A DNA stretch of 64,000 nucleotides from Serratia rubidaea (GTDB lineage: Bacteria > Pseudomonadota > Gammaproteobacteria > Enterobacterales > Enterobacteriaceae). Shown here piece after piece: positions 57,291 through 64,000 of this stretch. The first letter of the stretch is position 1; the number at the start of each line of letters is the position of its first letter. The stretch is from NCBI GenBank assembly GCA_901472405.1, contig LR590463.1:3534001-3598000 (forward strand). Direction: 5' to 3'. Below the pieces are notes generated by a model that did not search any database, had not been told where the DNA came from, and saw only the letters and a program-made list of their open reading frames with translations. The translations under genes were made by a program, and so were the position numbers.

Positions 57291-57961
57291 TCACCCCGGA
57301 AATGCTAACCGGACGCTCAACCGAGCATCTGACGCCGCTGGTCGGCAACCACCGCCTGCAACCGCAGGCGGCGCAGGCCTTTCTCGCCATGCAGCAGGCC
57401 GCCGCGCAGGCGGGGTTTGACCTGCAGCCCGCCAGCACCTTCCGCGATTTCGACCGGCAGCTGGCGATCTGGAATGGCAAATTTCGCGGCGAGCGACCAG
57501 TCTTAGATCATGACAGCTGTCCGATAGACGTCGGGCCGCTGTCGGCGGAGGAGCGCTGCACCGCCATTCTGCGCTGGTCGGCGCTGCCGGGCGCCAGCCG
57601 CCATCACTGGGGCAGCGATCTGGATATTTACGATCCTACGCTGCTGCCGGCGGATCAGAAGCTGCAGCTGGAGCCGTGGGAATATGAGGAAGGCGGCTAC
57701 TTCGCGCCGCTGAACCAGTGGCTGACGGCGCATATGGCCGAGTTCGGCTTTTATCGCCCGTTTACCGAAGACGGCGACGGCGTGGCTGTTGAACCCTGGC
57801 ACCTGAGCTACCGTCCGCTGGCGCAGCAGGCGGAACACCTGTTGACGCCGGCGCTGCTGCTGGCGGCCTGGCAGGATAAGGACGTGGCCGGCAGCGAATG
57901 GCTGACGCAGCATCTGCCGGCAATATTTTCGCGTTTTATACGCGCAGAAGGAAAGGTGTAA
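57287..57961 (+). CDS. M15-family metallopeptidase (D-alanyl-D-alanine carboxypeptidase-like)
   Basis: 224 residues, VanY/M15B type. Zinc ligands are visible as [10 protein letters not shown] (His, Asp) and EPWHLSY (Glu base and His). No signal peptide is evident, which is unusual for a peptidoglycan peptidase; it may act on recycled peptides in the cytoplasm or be exported by another route. The start at 57287 overlaps the dapE stop (ATGA), and ypfN follows after 2 bp. Confidence 0.83.
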   Translation: MITPEMLTGRSTEHLTPLVGNHRLQPQAAQAFLAMQQAAAQAGFDLQPASTFRDFDRQLAIWNGKFRGERPVLDHDSCPIDVGPLSAEERCTAILRWSALPGASRHHWGSDLDIYDPTLLPADQKLQLEPWEYEEGGYFAPLNQWLTAHMAEFGFYRPFTEDGDGVAVEPWHLSYRPLAQQAEHLLTPALLLAAWQDKDVAGSEWLTQHLPAIFSRFIRAEGKV

Positions 57962-57963
57962 AT

Positions 57964-58152
57964 ATGCATTGGTTAGCAGATTACTGGTGGGTGATCCTCC
58001 TGGTACTGGTGGGAATGGTGGTCAGCGGCATTAAGGAACTGCGCCGCGTTGACGTCAAAAAGTACCTGGCCGATAAACCCGAACTGCCGCCGCACCGTGA
58101 TAACAACGCACAGTGGGACGACGAAGACGACTGGCCGAAGAAAAAGAAATAA
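57964..58152 (+). CDS. ypfN: Small membrane protein YpfN
   Basis: 62-residue protein with one N-terminal membrane helix (about 6-24) and a charged C-terminus ending [11 protein letters not shown]. Function unknown. In E. coli ypfN also lies downstream of dapE. The ATG at 57964 is the only sensible start. Confidence 0.85.
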   Translation: MHWLADYWWVILLVLVGMVVSGIKELRRVDVKKYLADKPELPPHRDNNAQWDDEDDWPKKKK

Positions 58153-58155
58153 CCG

Positions 58156-58182
58156 CAGGGCGCCCAAACGGCGCCCTGTTTA
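58156..58182. terminator. Terminator between ypfN and tmcA
   Basis: Stem CAGGGCGCC / GGCGCCCTG with loop CAAAC and a TTTATTTAT tail on the plus strand. It separates the convergent ypfN and tmcA. Confidence 0.75.
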
Positions 58183-58183
58183 T

Positions 58184-60201
58184 TTATGGCCGGGCGGCGC
58201 TCCATTCACGCCAGCGGCGGCAATGCTGTTCATCCAGCTGTGACAGCGCCTGCCCGGTCTCCTGCCGCCACAGGCGCAGCAACGCCTTCTGGCCGCTGAC
58301 GCGGCACTGCGCCACGCACTGCATCACAGGCAATAGCTGCTGTAAGTGCGCACGCAGCGCCGGCAGCGGCAACGCGCTGTGCAGCAACAGACGCTGCAGC
58401 GCGCCTAAGCTGGCCTCCAGCGGCCGGTGGGCAAAGGCAAACCCCGCCAGCTCGCGCCAGTCGTCTTCATTGAGCTGCGGATCGCCGTCGTCGCCGGGGA
58501 GCTCCAGCGTCAGCGCGATGCGCTGCTGCAGCCAGCGCCAGTCACGCGCCAGGTGCTTGCGCGCCGCCTGACACAGCAGCTCGCCCTGCTCGCTGAGCGG
58601 TAGCAGCGCCATCACGCTGTAGCAGCCGCTGCTGGCTTCCGGCCGGCTGCCGATGCGCACCAGCTCAAAGCCGCAGCTCTGCCAGAAACGCCACAGCGGC
58701 TCAGTGTAGCCAAAGCTGACGGACAGGTAATCCAGCCCCTGCGCCTGCTGCCGCTGCTGCTCAATCAGCCGGCGGGCGATGCCCTGCCGACGCAGCGCCG
58801 GCAGCACCGCCACGCGGGTTACGCGGCGGGAACGCAGGGTCGGCGCCCACCACTGTCCGCCGTGCGCCGCCAGCGACTGCGCCACCAGATTGCCGCGCGG
58901 CCGGCGGCGGCCGGCCCATACCTCGTGAGCCAGCTCCGCGGGTAAGCCGCCCTCTTCCGTCAGCCACAGCGCCCCCGCCACCTCGCCGTCCGCCTGCACG
59001 GCGGCGGCAAACTGCATATCCGGTGCATCCATCAGCCGCCGCAGGTCAAGCGGCGACGTACGGTAGTGCGCGCTGGTCAGCAAGGCGTAAAAGCGCTGCA
59101 GCAGCGCGGTCATCGCCGCACAGCTGCTGCTGCGTCAGCGGACGGTAGTCAATCGTCTGGCCGGCCGCCTGCCATGGCGGCAGTTCATTAAACAGCAGCG
59201 CATCATCGATAATCCGCTCCAGCGCGTCGCCCGCTGCCAGCGCATCGGCTGTTGCAGGCTCAGCCCCTGCCACTGCGGCAGCGAGGCGCAAAATTTCAGC
59301 AGAAAGCCGCGGCCGGTGCCTTCATAGCCCTGCACCGTAGTGGTCAGCAATACCCGCGGAAATAGGCGATCAGCTGCTGCAGCAGCGGCGCGGGGATCGC
59401 CGCCGCCTCGTCAACCAGCAGCCAGTCGGCCAGCGCGCTGTCTGACTGCCGACAGTGCGCCAGCAGCGCATCCGGCGCCCAGAACTGCGCCTTGTCTTCC
59501 GCCCAGCGGCCAGCAACCTCGGTCGCCGCGCGGCTGGGGCCGGTGATCCAGCAGTTCAGCGCCGAACGCTGCACCAGCATCCCCGCCAGCGTTGATTTGC
59601 CGCGGCCGCGCGGCGCGGTCAGCACCCAAATGCCGCGCTCGCCCGCCAGCAGCTGCGTCAGCAGCGCCTGCTGCTCCCCGGTGGGGGAACCGTCCGGCGC
59701 CTGCCAGTCCGGCCGCGCCGGCAGCGGCGCCAGCTGCAGCGGCTGACCCTGTTGCCAAATGCTGACTTCGGCATCCGCCGTCAGCCGCTGCTGCAGATGC
59801 GCGATAAAATGCGGCGTGGCGATCGGCTGCGGGCTGTCGCTCCAGCGCTGGCTGTCGGCATCCCGGCGCTGCGGCCACGTCTGCCAGGGCGGCGTCAGCA
59901 GCAGCAGCCAGCTGCCGGCGCGCAGCACGCCGGCCAGCTGCGCCAACGCCTCCACGTCCAGCCCGTCGCCGGCGTCAAACACCGCATGCAGCCGCTCCTG
60001 CCCCAACAGGCCGCGCACCTCGCCGCTGTTCAGCGCCCTGCGCGCCGTGCGGCGCTTCGCCGCCGCACCAACGGCCAGTCGCCGGGCATGGCGGCCATCA
60101 GCCGTTGCGCCTGCTGACGGCACCAGGCGGCGTCGCCGCTTAACACCAGCAGCCGGCGGATGGCCCTGTCGCTGCATGCGCTGTTGCATTGTCGGTAACA
60201 T
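58184..60201 (-). CDS. tmcA: tRNA(Met) cytidine acetyltransferase TmcA (frame interrupted)
   Basis: ATP-driven enzyme that acetylates the wobble cytidine of elongator tRNA-Met. About 672 residues: N-terminal domain ([18 protein letters not shown]), helicase-like domain with Walker [14 protein letters not shown] and Walker [13 protein letters not shown], and a GNAT domain ([34 protein letters not shown]). Five apparent indels: insertion near 60157, deletion near 60030, deletions near 59354 and 59248, insertion near 59110. Their sum fits the length. The start at 60201 (MLPTMQQRM) is provisional; ATGs a few codons in are possible. Confidence 0.9.
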
Positions 60202-60218
60202 AACTATTCAGCCCGGAT

Positions 60219-60248
60219 ATAAAAATGCCGGCGCAAGCGCGCCGGCAT
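60219..60248 (-). terminator. Terminator of ypfJ
   Basis: Perfect 10-bp stem (ATGCCGGCGC / GCGCCGGCAT, loop AAGC); on the minus strand it is followed by TTTTTATAT. It lies between ypfJ and tmcA. Confidence 0.85.
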
Positions 60249-60273
60249 CTCGGTCAACATAAAAAGCGCGTGT

Positions 60274-61140
60274 TCAGCGGCTGGCGAAGGTGTTGCAGGT
60301 GTTCGGGTCGCCGCTGTCAAAGCCCTGTTTAAACCAGGTGTAACGCTGTTCGGAGGTGCCGTGGGTGAAGCTGTCCGGCACCACGCGCCCCTGGCCCTGC
60401 TGCTGCAGACGGTCATCGCCGATCGCCTGCGCCGCATTCAGCGCCGCCTGCAGGTCGCCCTCTTCCAGCATCTGCTGTTTCTCGGCGTACTTGCCCCACA
60501 CGCCGGCGAAGCAGTCAGCCTGCAGCTCCATTTTCACCGACAGGCGGTTAACCTCTTTCTGGCTGGCGCCCTGCTGCATCTGGCGCACCTTCGGCTCGAT
60601 GCCCAGCAGATTCTGCACGTGGTGACCCACTTCGTGCGCGACCACATACGCCTGGGCGAAGTCGCCGCCGGCGCCCAGCTTATCTTTCATATCCTGGTAG
60701 AACGACAGGTCGATATACACCGTTCTGTCGCCCGGGCAGTAAAACGGCCCCATCGCCGACTGGCCGGTGCCGCAGCGGGTAGCGGTGACGCCGCGGTACA
60801 TCACCAGCTTCGGCGGCTGGTAGGTTTTGTTCATCCGCTGGAACACTTCTTTCCAGTTATCTTCGGTAGAGGCCAGCACCACCGAGGTGAACTTCGCCAG
60901 CTCATCATCTTTCGGGCTGATGCTGGCGCTCTGCTGCTGGGTTTGCGGCGTTACATCGCCGCCGGTCAGCAGCGGCGACAGATCAATGCCGTAATACCCG
61001 GCGACCAGCACCACCACCAGCAGCACAATGCCGCCCTTGCCGCGGATCGGCGGGCGGAAACCGCCGCCGCCGCCCAGACCTGAAGATTGCCCGCGACGAT
61101 CCTCAACATTGTCACTTTCCCGACGCCCTTGCCAACGCAT
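60274..61140 (-). CDS. ypfJ: Neutral zinc metallopeptidase YpfJ
   Basis: Membrane-anchored protein of 288 residues, uncharacterised. A cytoplasmic Gly/Arg-rich N-terminus, one membrane helix (about 37-55), then a zinc-peptidase-like domain with the HEVGHH motif ([17 protein letters not shown]) and downstream ADCFAGVWG containing the likely third ligand. Four Cys residues are spread through the outer domain. Position between tmcA and purC matches E. coli. Confidence 0.9.
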   Translation of the reverse strand: MRWQGRRESDNVEDRRGQSSGLGGGGGFRPPIRGKGGIVLLVVVLVAGYYGIDLSPLLTGGDVTPQTQQQSASISPKDDELAKFTSVVLASTEDNWKEVFQRMNKTYQPPKLVMYRGVTATRCGTGQSAMGPFYCPGDRTVYIDLSFYQDMKDKLGAGGDFAQAYVVAHEVGHHVQNLLGIEPKVRQMQQGASQKEVNRLSVKMELQADCFAGVWGKYAEKQQMLEEGDLQAALNAAQAIGDDRLQQQGQGRVVPDSFTHGTSEQRYTWFKQGFDSGDPNTCNTFASR

Positions 61141-61293
61141 AAGTAAACTCCAGATGAATTTTTTAATAATCGTAGGTAATCAGACGGCTGCCCGCAATAG
61201 CGAACGTGGCATCGTCTGTCCTGTCAGTGACTACAGTATAAAGGTTTGCGGCGGAGGGAAATGCAGAATTTTTCCGGAAATGGGGCTGAAATG

Positions 61294-61318
61294 ACGGGAC
61301 GCGCTTGCCGCGTCCCGT
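61294..61318. other. Hairpin downstream of purC
   Basis: Perfect 10-bp stem (ACGGGACGCG / CGCGTCCCGT, loop CTTGC) 13 bp after the purC stop. No clear T tract on the minus strand; probable 3' end of the purC transcript. Confidence 0.55.
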
Positions 61319-61330
61319 TAGCGCAGGTAA

Positions 61331-62044
61331 TTAATCCAGCGTTACGCCGATGCGGCGCGCAACTTCTTCGTAGGCTTCGATCAGGCCGCCCAGGCTCTGG
61401 CGGAAGCGGTCCTTGTCCATCTTGTCGAGGGTATTTTTGTCCCACAGGCGGCTGCCGTCCGGCGAGAACTCGTCGCCCAGCACCACTTCGCCGTTGAACA
61501 GGCCGAACTCCAGCTTGAAGTCCACCAGGATCAGGCCAGCATCGTCAAACAGCTTGCTCAGCACCTCGTTGGCGCGGTAGCTCAGCTCGCGCATACGCGC
61601 CAGATGTTCCTTGCCGACCCAGCCGAAGGTTTCGCAGTAGGATTCGTTGACCATCGGGTCGTGCATCGCATCATTTTTCAGGAACAGGTCGAACAGCGGC
61701 GGGTTCAGCTCCAGGCCTTCTTCAATGCCCAGGCGCTTCACCAGCGAACCGGCGGCGCGGTTGCGGATAACGCATTCGACCGGCACCATATCCAGCTTTT
61801 TCACCAGCACTTCGTTATCGGACAGCAGACGTTCCATCTGCGTCGGGATACCGGCTTCTTCCAGCTTGCTCATGATAAAGTGGTTGAACTTGTTGTTCAC
61901 CATCCCTTTGCGATCGAATTGCTCAATGCGCTGACCATCCAGTGCTGACGTATCGTTACGGAATTCCAGCACCAGCAGATCCGGATTTTCAGTGGTGTAG
62001 ACCGTTTTTGCCTTGCCGCGATACAACTCAGCTAGCTTTTGCAT
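61331..62044 (-). CDS. purC: SAICAR synthetase (phosphoribosylaminoimidazole-succinocarboxamide synthase)
   Basis: Purine biosynthesis enzyme joining CAIR and aspartate with ATP. 237 residues, the same as in E. coli. Motifs: [15 protein letters not shown] (ATP loop), [18 protein letters not shown], and LVDFKLEFG with GDEFSPDG. In E. coli it is repressed by PurR; I did not place an operator. The frame is intact. Confidence 0.97.
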   Translation of the reverse strand: MQKLAELYRGKAKTVYTTENPDLLVLEFRNDTSALDGQRIEQFDRKGMVNNKFNHFIMSKLEEAGIPTQMERLLSDNEVLVKKLDMVPVECVIRNRAAGSLVKRLGIEEGLELNPPLFDLFLKNDAMHDPMVNESYCETFGWVGKEHLARMRELSYRANEVLSKLFDDAGLILVDFKLEFGLFNGEVVLGDEFSPDGSRLWDKNTLDKMDKDRFRQSLGGLIEAYEEVARRIGVTLD

Positions 62045-62144
62045 CTTACTTACTCCAATAAAGAATAGTTCTAAAAAAATGCCTCAACGCACGGGCTTCT
62101 ATTGTGCCAAAACTCCGACGCAAACGATACCGTCTATGCAAAAC

Positions 62145-62168
62145 AAAAAGGGGCCGCGGCCCCTTTTT
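62145..62168. terminator. Terminator downstream of bamC
   Basis: Perfect palindrome of 24 bp centred at 62156-62157 (A5-GGGGCC / GGCCCC-T5), 2 bp after the bamC stop on the minus strand; A and T tracts on either side allow termination in both directions. Confidence 0.88.
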
Positions 62169-62170
62169 GA

Positions 62171-63223
62171 TTATTTTGCGCTGGTTTGACTAAACGCAGA
62201 CTGGAATACCGCAACCAGCGCGTCGTTCTGCGACTGGGTCAGCGGTTTCCCTTTGTTGGCAATAAACTGCAGGCTGGTGCGGTTGTTCAGATCCCCGACC
62301 TGCAGCTTGTAATCGCCTTCGGTCAGTTCCGGATCCTTCACGCCCAGCGCATCCCAGTCGCTGCTGCTCAGGGATTTGTAGGTCACGGCCACGGTGCCCT
62401 GCGGACGGCTGCGGTCGCCCACGCTCATGCCGACTTTTTCCAGCGCCGGCGGCAGACGGTCCCACACCACGGTGTACGGCGCACGCACGATCAGCACCGG
62501 CAGGCCGGTATCGTCAGCACCGCTCTGCACGTCAAGCGCGCCGGCGCGGTTGGCGGTCTGGGCGTTGGTCAGGCTCTCCTGTTTATCCAGCCCTTCCACC
62601 AGGGTGTTCATCATCATGCCGTTGTAGCGCTGTACTTCAGACGGGTCGGTCACCTGTTCGGTTTTACCCTGCTGCTGCAGACCGACGGTTTTCACCACCA
62701 GCGCCTGCTGGTAACCCTGCTGCTGGACGCTAATCTGATAGCGGCCTTCGTACTGGTTGTCTTCATCCAGGCGGTTCCACTTCACCCAGTCGGTGGTCAG
62801 CGTCTGACCGGCGTCCTGACGGGAAGCGATGCTGATGTTCTTCGCCTGCAGCTGGCTGACGACGCGCGACCACAGGTTCTGGTTCTGCGGGCTGTTTTCC
62901 AGCAGCAGCGTGCCGCTGTCGCCGGCGTACTGCGCGCGAGAACCGCTCAGCAGGGCCAGCGGCTGCACCGGCGGACGAATGTCCAGCTGCTTGCCGACCT
63001 GGCCTTTGGCAGCGGTCTGCGGCACGTCGTAGTTGCCATTTTGAATCGGCAGAATCATGCCGGCCGGTGCGCTCAGCGCTTTGAGCGGCGCCGCGTCGAG
63101 ATAGGCCTCGTCGCCGCTAACCTGACGTTTATAACGCTGATCGCTGGAACAGGCCGCCAGCATCATCACCAGGGAGATGCCGACAACTTTTGCCACCGTC
63201 GACTTTTGCAATGAATAAGCCAT
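62171..63223 (-). CDS. bamC: Outer-membrane assembly lipoprotein BamC
   Basis: Lipoprotein subunit of the BAM complex, which inserts beta-barrel proteins into the outer membrane; formerly NlpB. 350 residues, lipobox LAAC, then the long unstructured N-terminal arm ([22 protein letters not shown]) that binds BamD, and two helix-grip domains. The ATG at 63223 ([12 protein letters not shown]) has AAGGA upstream. It follows dapA, as in E. coli. Confidence 0.95.
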   Translation of the reverse strand: MAYSLQKSTVAKVVGISLVMMLAACSSDQRYKRQVSGDEAYLDAAPLKALSAPAGMILPIQNGNYDVPQTAAKGQVGKQLDIRPPVQPLALLSGSRAQYAGDSGTLLLENSPQNQNLWSRVVSQLQAKNISIASRQDAGQTLTTDWVKWNRLDEDNQYEGRYQISVQQQGYQQALVVKTVGLQQQGKTEQVTDPSEVQRYNGMMMNTLVEGLDKQESLTNAQTANRAGALDVQSGADDTGLPVLIVRAPYTVVWDRLPPALEKVGMSVGDRSRPQGTVAVTYKSLSSSDWDALGVKDPELTEGDYKLQVGDLNNRTSLQFIANKGKPLTQSQNDALVAVFQSAFSQTSAK

Positions 63224-63290
63224 CAAATTTCCTTTAAGAGTTTCATCCTGCGCACCCTCGCCGCGGCGTCGTTACCGCGGCATCACGCGT

Positions 63291-64000
63291 TCAGGGTTCA
63301 AGCAAACCGGCGCTTTTCAGCGCACGCTCAACAATCGGGCGGGCGGCGTCGGCCAGCGGCGTCATCGGCAGACGCATGGTGTCGTTGGCAATCAGGCCAA
63401 GCGCCTTGCAGGCCCACTTCACCGGAATCGGGTTCGCTTCGACAAACAGGTCCTGATGCAGCGGCATCAGGCGCTGGTTCAAACGGCGCGCGGCGGCGAA
63501 ATCGCCCTGCGCGGCCAGTTGGCAAAGCTGCGCCATCTCACGCGCGGCGATGTTGGCCGTCACGGATATTACCCCTTTACCGCCCAGTTGCATAAAGTCC
63601 AGTCCGCTGGCGTCGTCGCCGCTCAGCAGAATGAAATCTTCATCATCAACCAGCAGTTGGATCTGACTAACGCGGCTTAAGTTCCCCGTCGCCTCTTTAA
63701 TTGCGACAATATTTTTAATTTTGGCCAGCCGCGCCACGGTCGCCGGCAGCATATCGCAGCCGGTGCGAGACGGTACGTTATACAGAATTTGCGGCAGATC
63801 GGTGCTTGCGGCAATCGCCTTGAAGTGCTGGAACAGCCCTTCCTGCGTTGGTTTGTTGTAATACGGCGTCACCGTCAGGCAGCCCGCGACGCCGGTGCCG
63901 TTGAAGCGCTGAGTCAGGGCAATCGCCTCGGCGGTGGCATTGGCGCCGGTGCCGGCGATCACCGGAATGCGGCCATCGGCCAGCTCCAGCGTCTGCAGGA
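63291..64000 (-). CDS. dapA: 4-hydroxy-tetrahydrodipicolinate synthase (5' end outside window)
   Basis: First committed enzyme of the diaminopimelate/lysine pathway, condensing pyruvate with aspartate semialdehyde. Only the C-terminal 236 residues are inside the window; the gene runs off the right edge. Visible: [15 protein letters not shown], catalytic Tyr in [11 protein letters not shown] and the Schiff-base Lys in [14 protein letters not shown]. The frame is intact up to the edge. 67 bp separate it from bamC. Confidence 0.96.
   Translation of the reverse strand, partial: LQTLELADGRIPVIAGTGANATAEAIALTQRFNGTGVAGCLTVTPYYNKPTQEGLFQHFKAIAASTDLPQILYNVPSRTGCDMLPATVARLAKIKNIVAIKEATGNLSRVSQIQLLVDDEDFILLSGDDASGLDFMQLGGKGVISVTANIAAREMAQLCQLAAQGDFAAARRLNQRLMPLHQDLFVEANPIPVKWACKALGLIANDTMRLPMTPLADAARPIVERALKSAGLLEP

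Noticed and set aside
57287..57961. YpfH-type esterase expected between dapE and ypfN region genes
   Set aside because: The gene has M15 metallopeptidase ligands (His, Asp and Glu-x-x-His) and no esterase GxSxG motif.

Overview
The window is a chromosomal segment of a Serratia-like enterobacterium. Gene order follows the ptsHI-crr to dapA region near 54-56 min of the E. coli chromosome (ptsHI-crr, cysMAWTP, yfeXYZ, ypeA, amiA, hemF, maeB, talA-tktB, nudK, narQ, acrD, dapE, ypfN, tmcA, ypfJ, purC, bamC, dapA). Serratia is indicated by a chitin-active LPMO very close to CBP21 with its LysR regulator, by an RssAB-like two-component system beside crr, and by ERIC repeats. No tRNA, rRNA or CRISPR was seen.

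Layout. 1-3 kb: PTS phosphorelay genes. 3-5 kb: RssAB-like kinase and regulator, convergent with crr. 5-11 kb: an SDR gene and the sulfate/thiosulfate uptake operon cysPTWA with cysM. 11-17 kb: yfeX, yfeY, yfeZ, a YgiW-like gene, ypeA, amiA, hemF, a yaiI homologue. 17-20 kb: iron-linked chaN with a Fur-box-like site, and mmuPM (S-methylmethionine use). 20-23 kb: maeB. 22.9-24.8 kb: chiR-cbp21 (chitin). 24.9-31.7 kb: a polyol catabolic cluster (SorC regulator, DhaL, DhaK, SDR, RbtT-type transporter, Zn polyol dehydrogenase, divergent RpiB-like isomerase), predicted to feed four-carbon sugar phosphate to talA-tktB at 32-35 kb. 35-42 kb: nudK and the periplasmic nitrate reductase operon napFDAGHBC, beside its likely regulators narQP (42-44.7 kb). 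45-48 kb: acrD. 48.4-54.9 kb: a horizontally acquired type VI secretion island (orphan vgrG, VRR-NUC nuclease effector, two tandem DUF3396-type immunity genes), closed on the right by a second copy of the acrD 3' end. 55-64 kb: a GNAT gene, yffB-dapE, an M15 peptidase gene, ypfN, tmcA, ypfJ, purC, bamC and a partial dapA.

Quality. About twenty otherwise well-conserved genes carry single-base insertions or deletions, mostly in short homopolymer or GC-rich runs, and the lost frame resumes at once in a neighbouring frame. In each case the gene length modulo 3 agrees with the indels counted. This looks like uncorrected sequencing or assembly error, not gene decay. These genes are annotated over their full reconstructed span with the break positions stated.

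The most interesting parts are the T6SS island with its 1279-bp tandem immunity units joined at a shared 8-bp sequence, the tetritol-type polyol cluster, and a small MITE-like element lodged between two copies of the tktB terminator hairpin.
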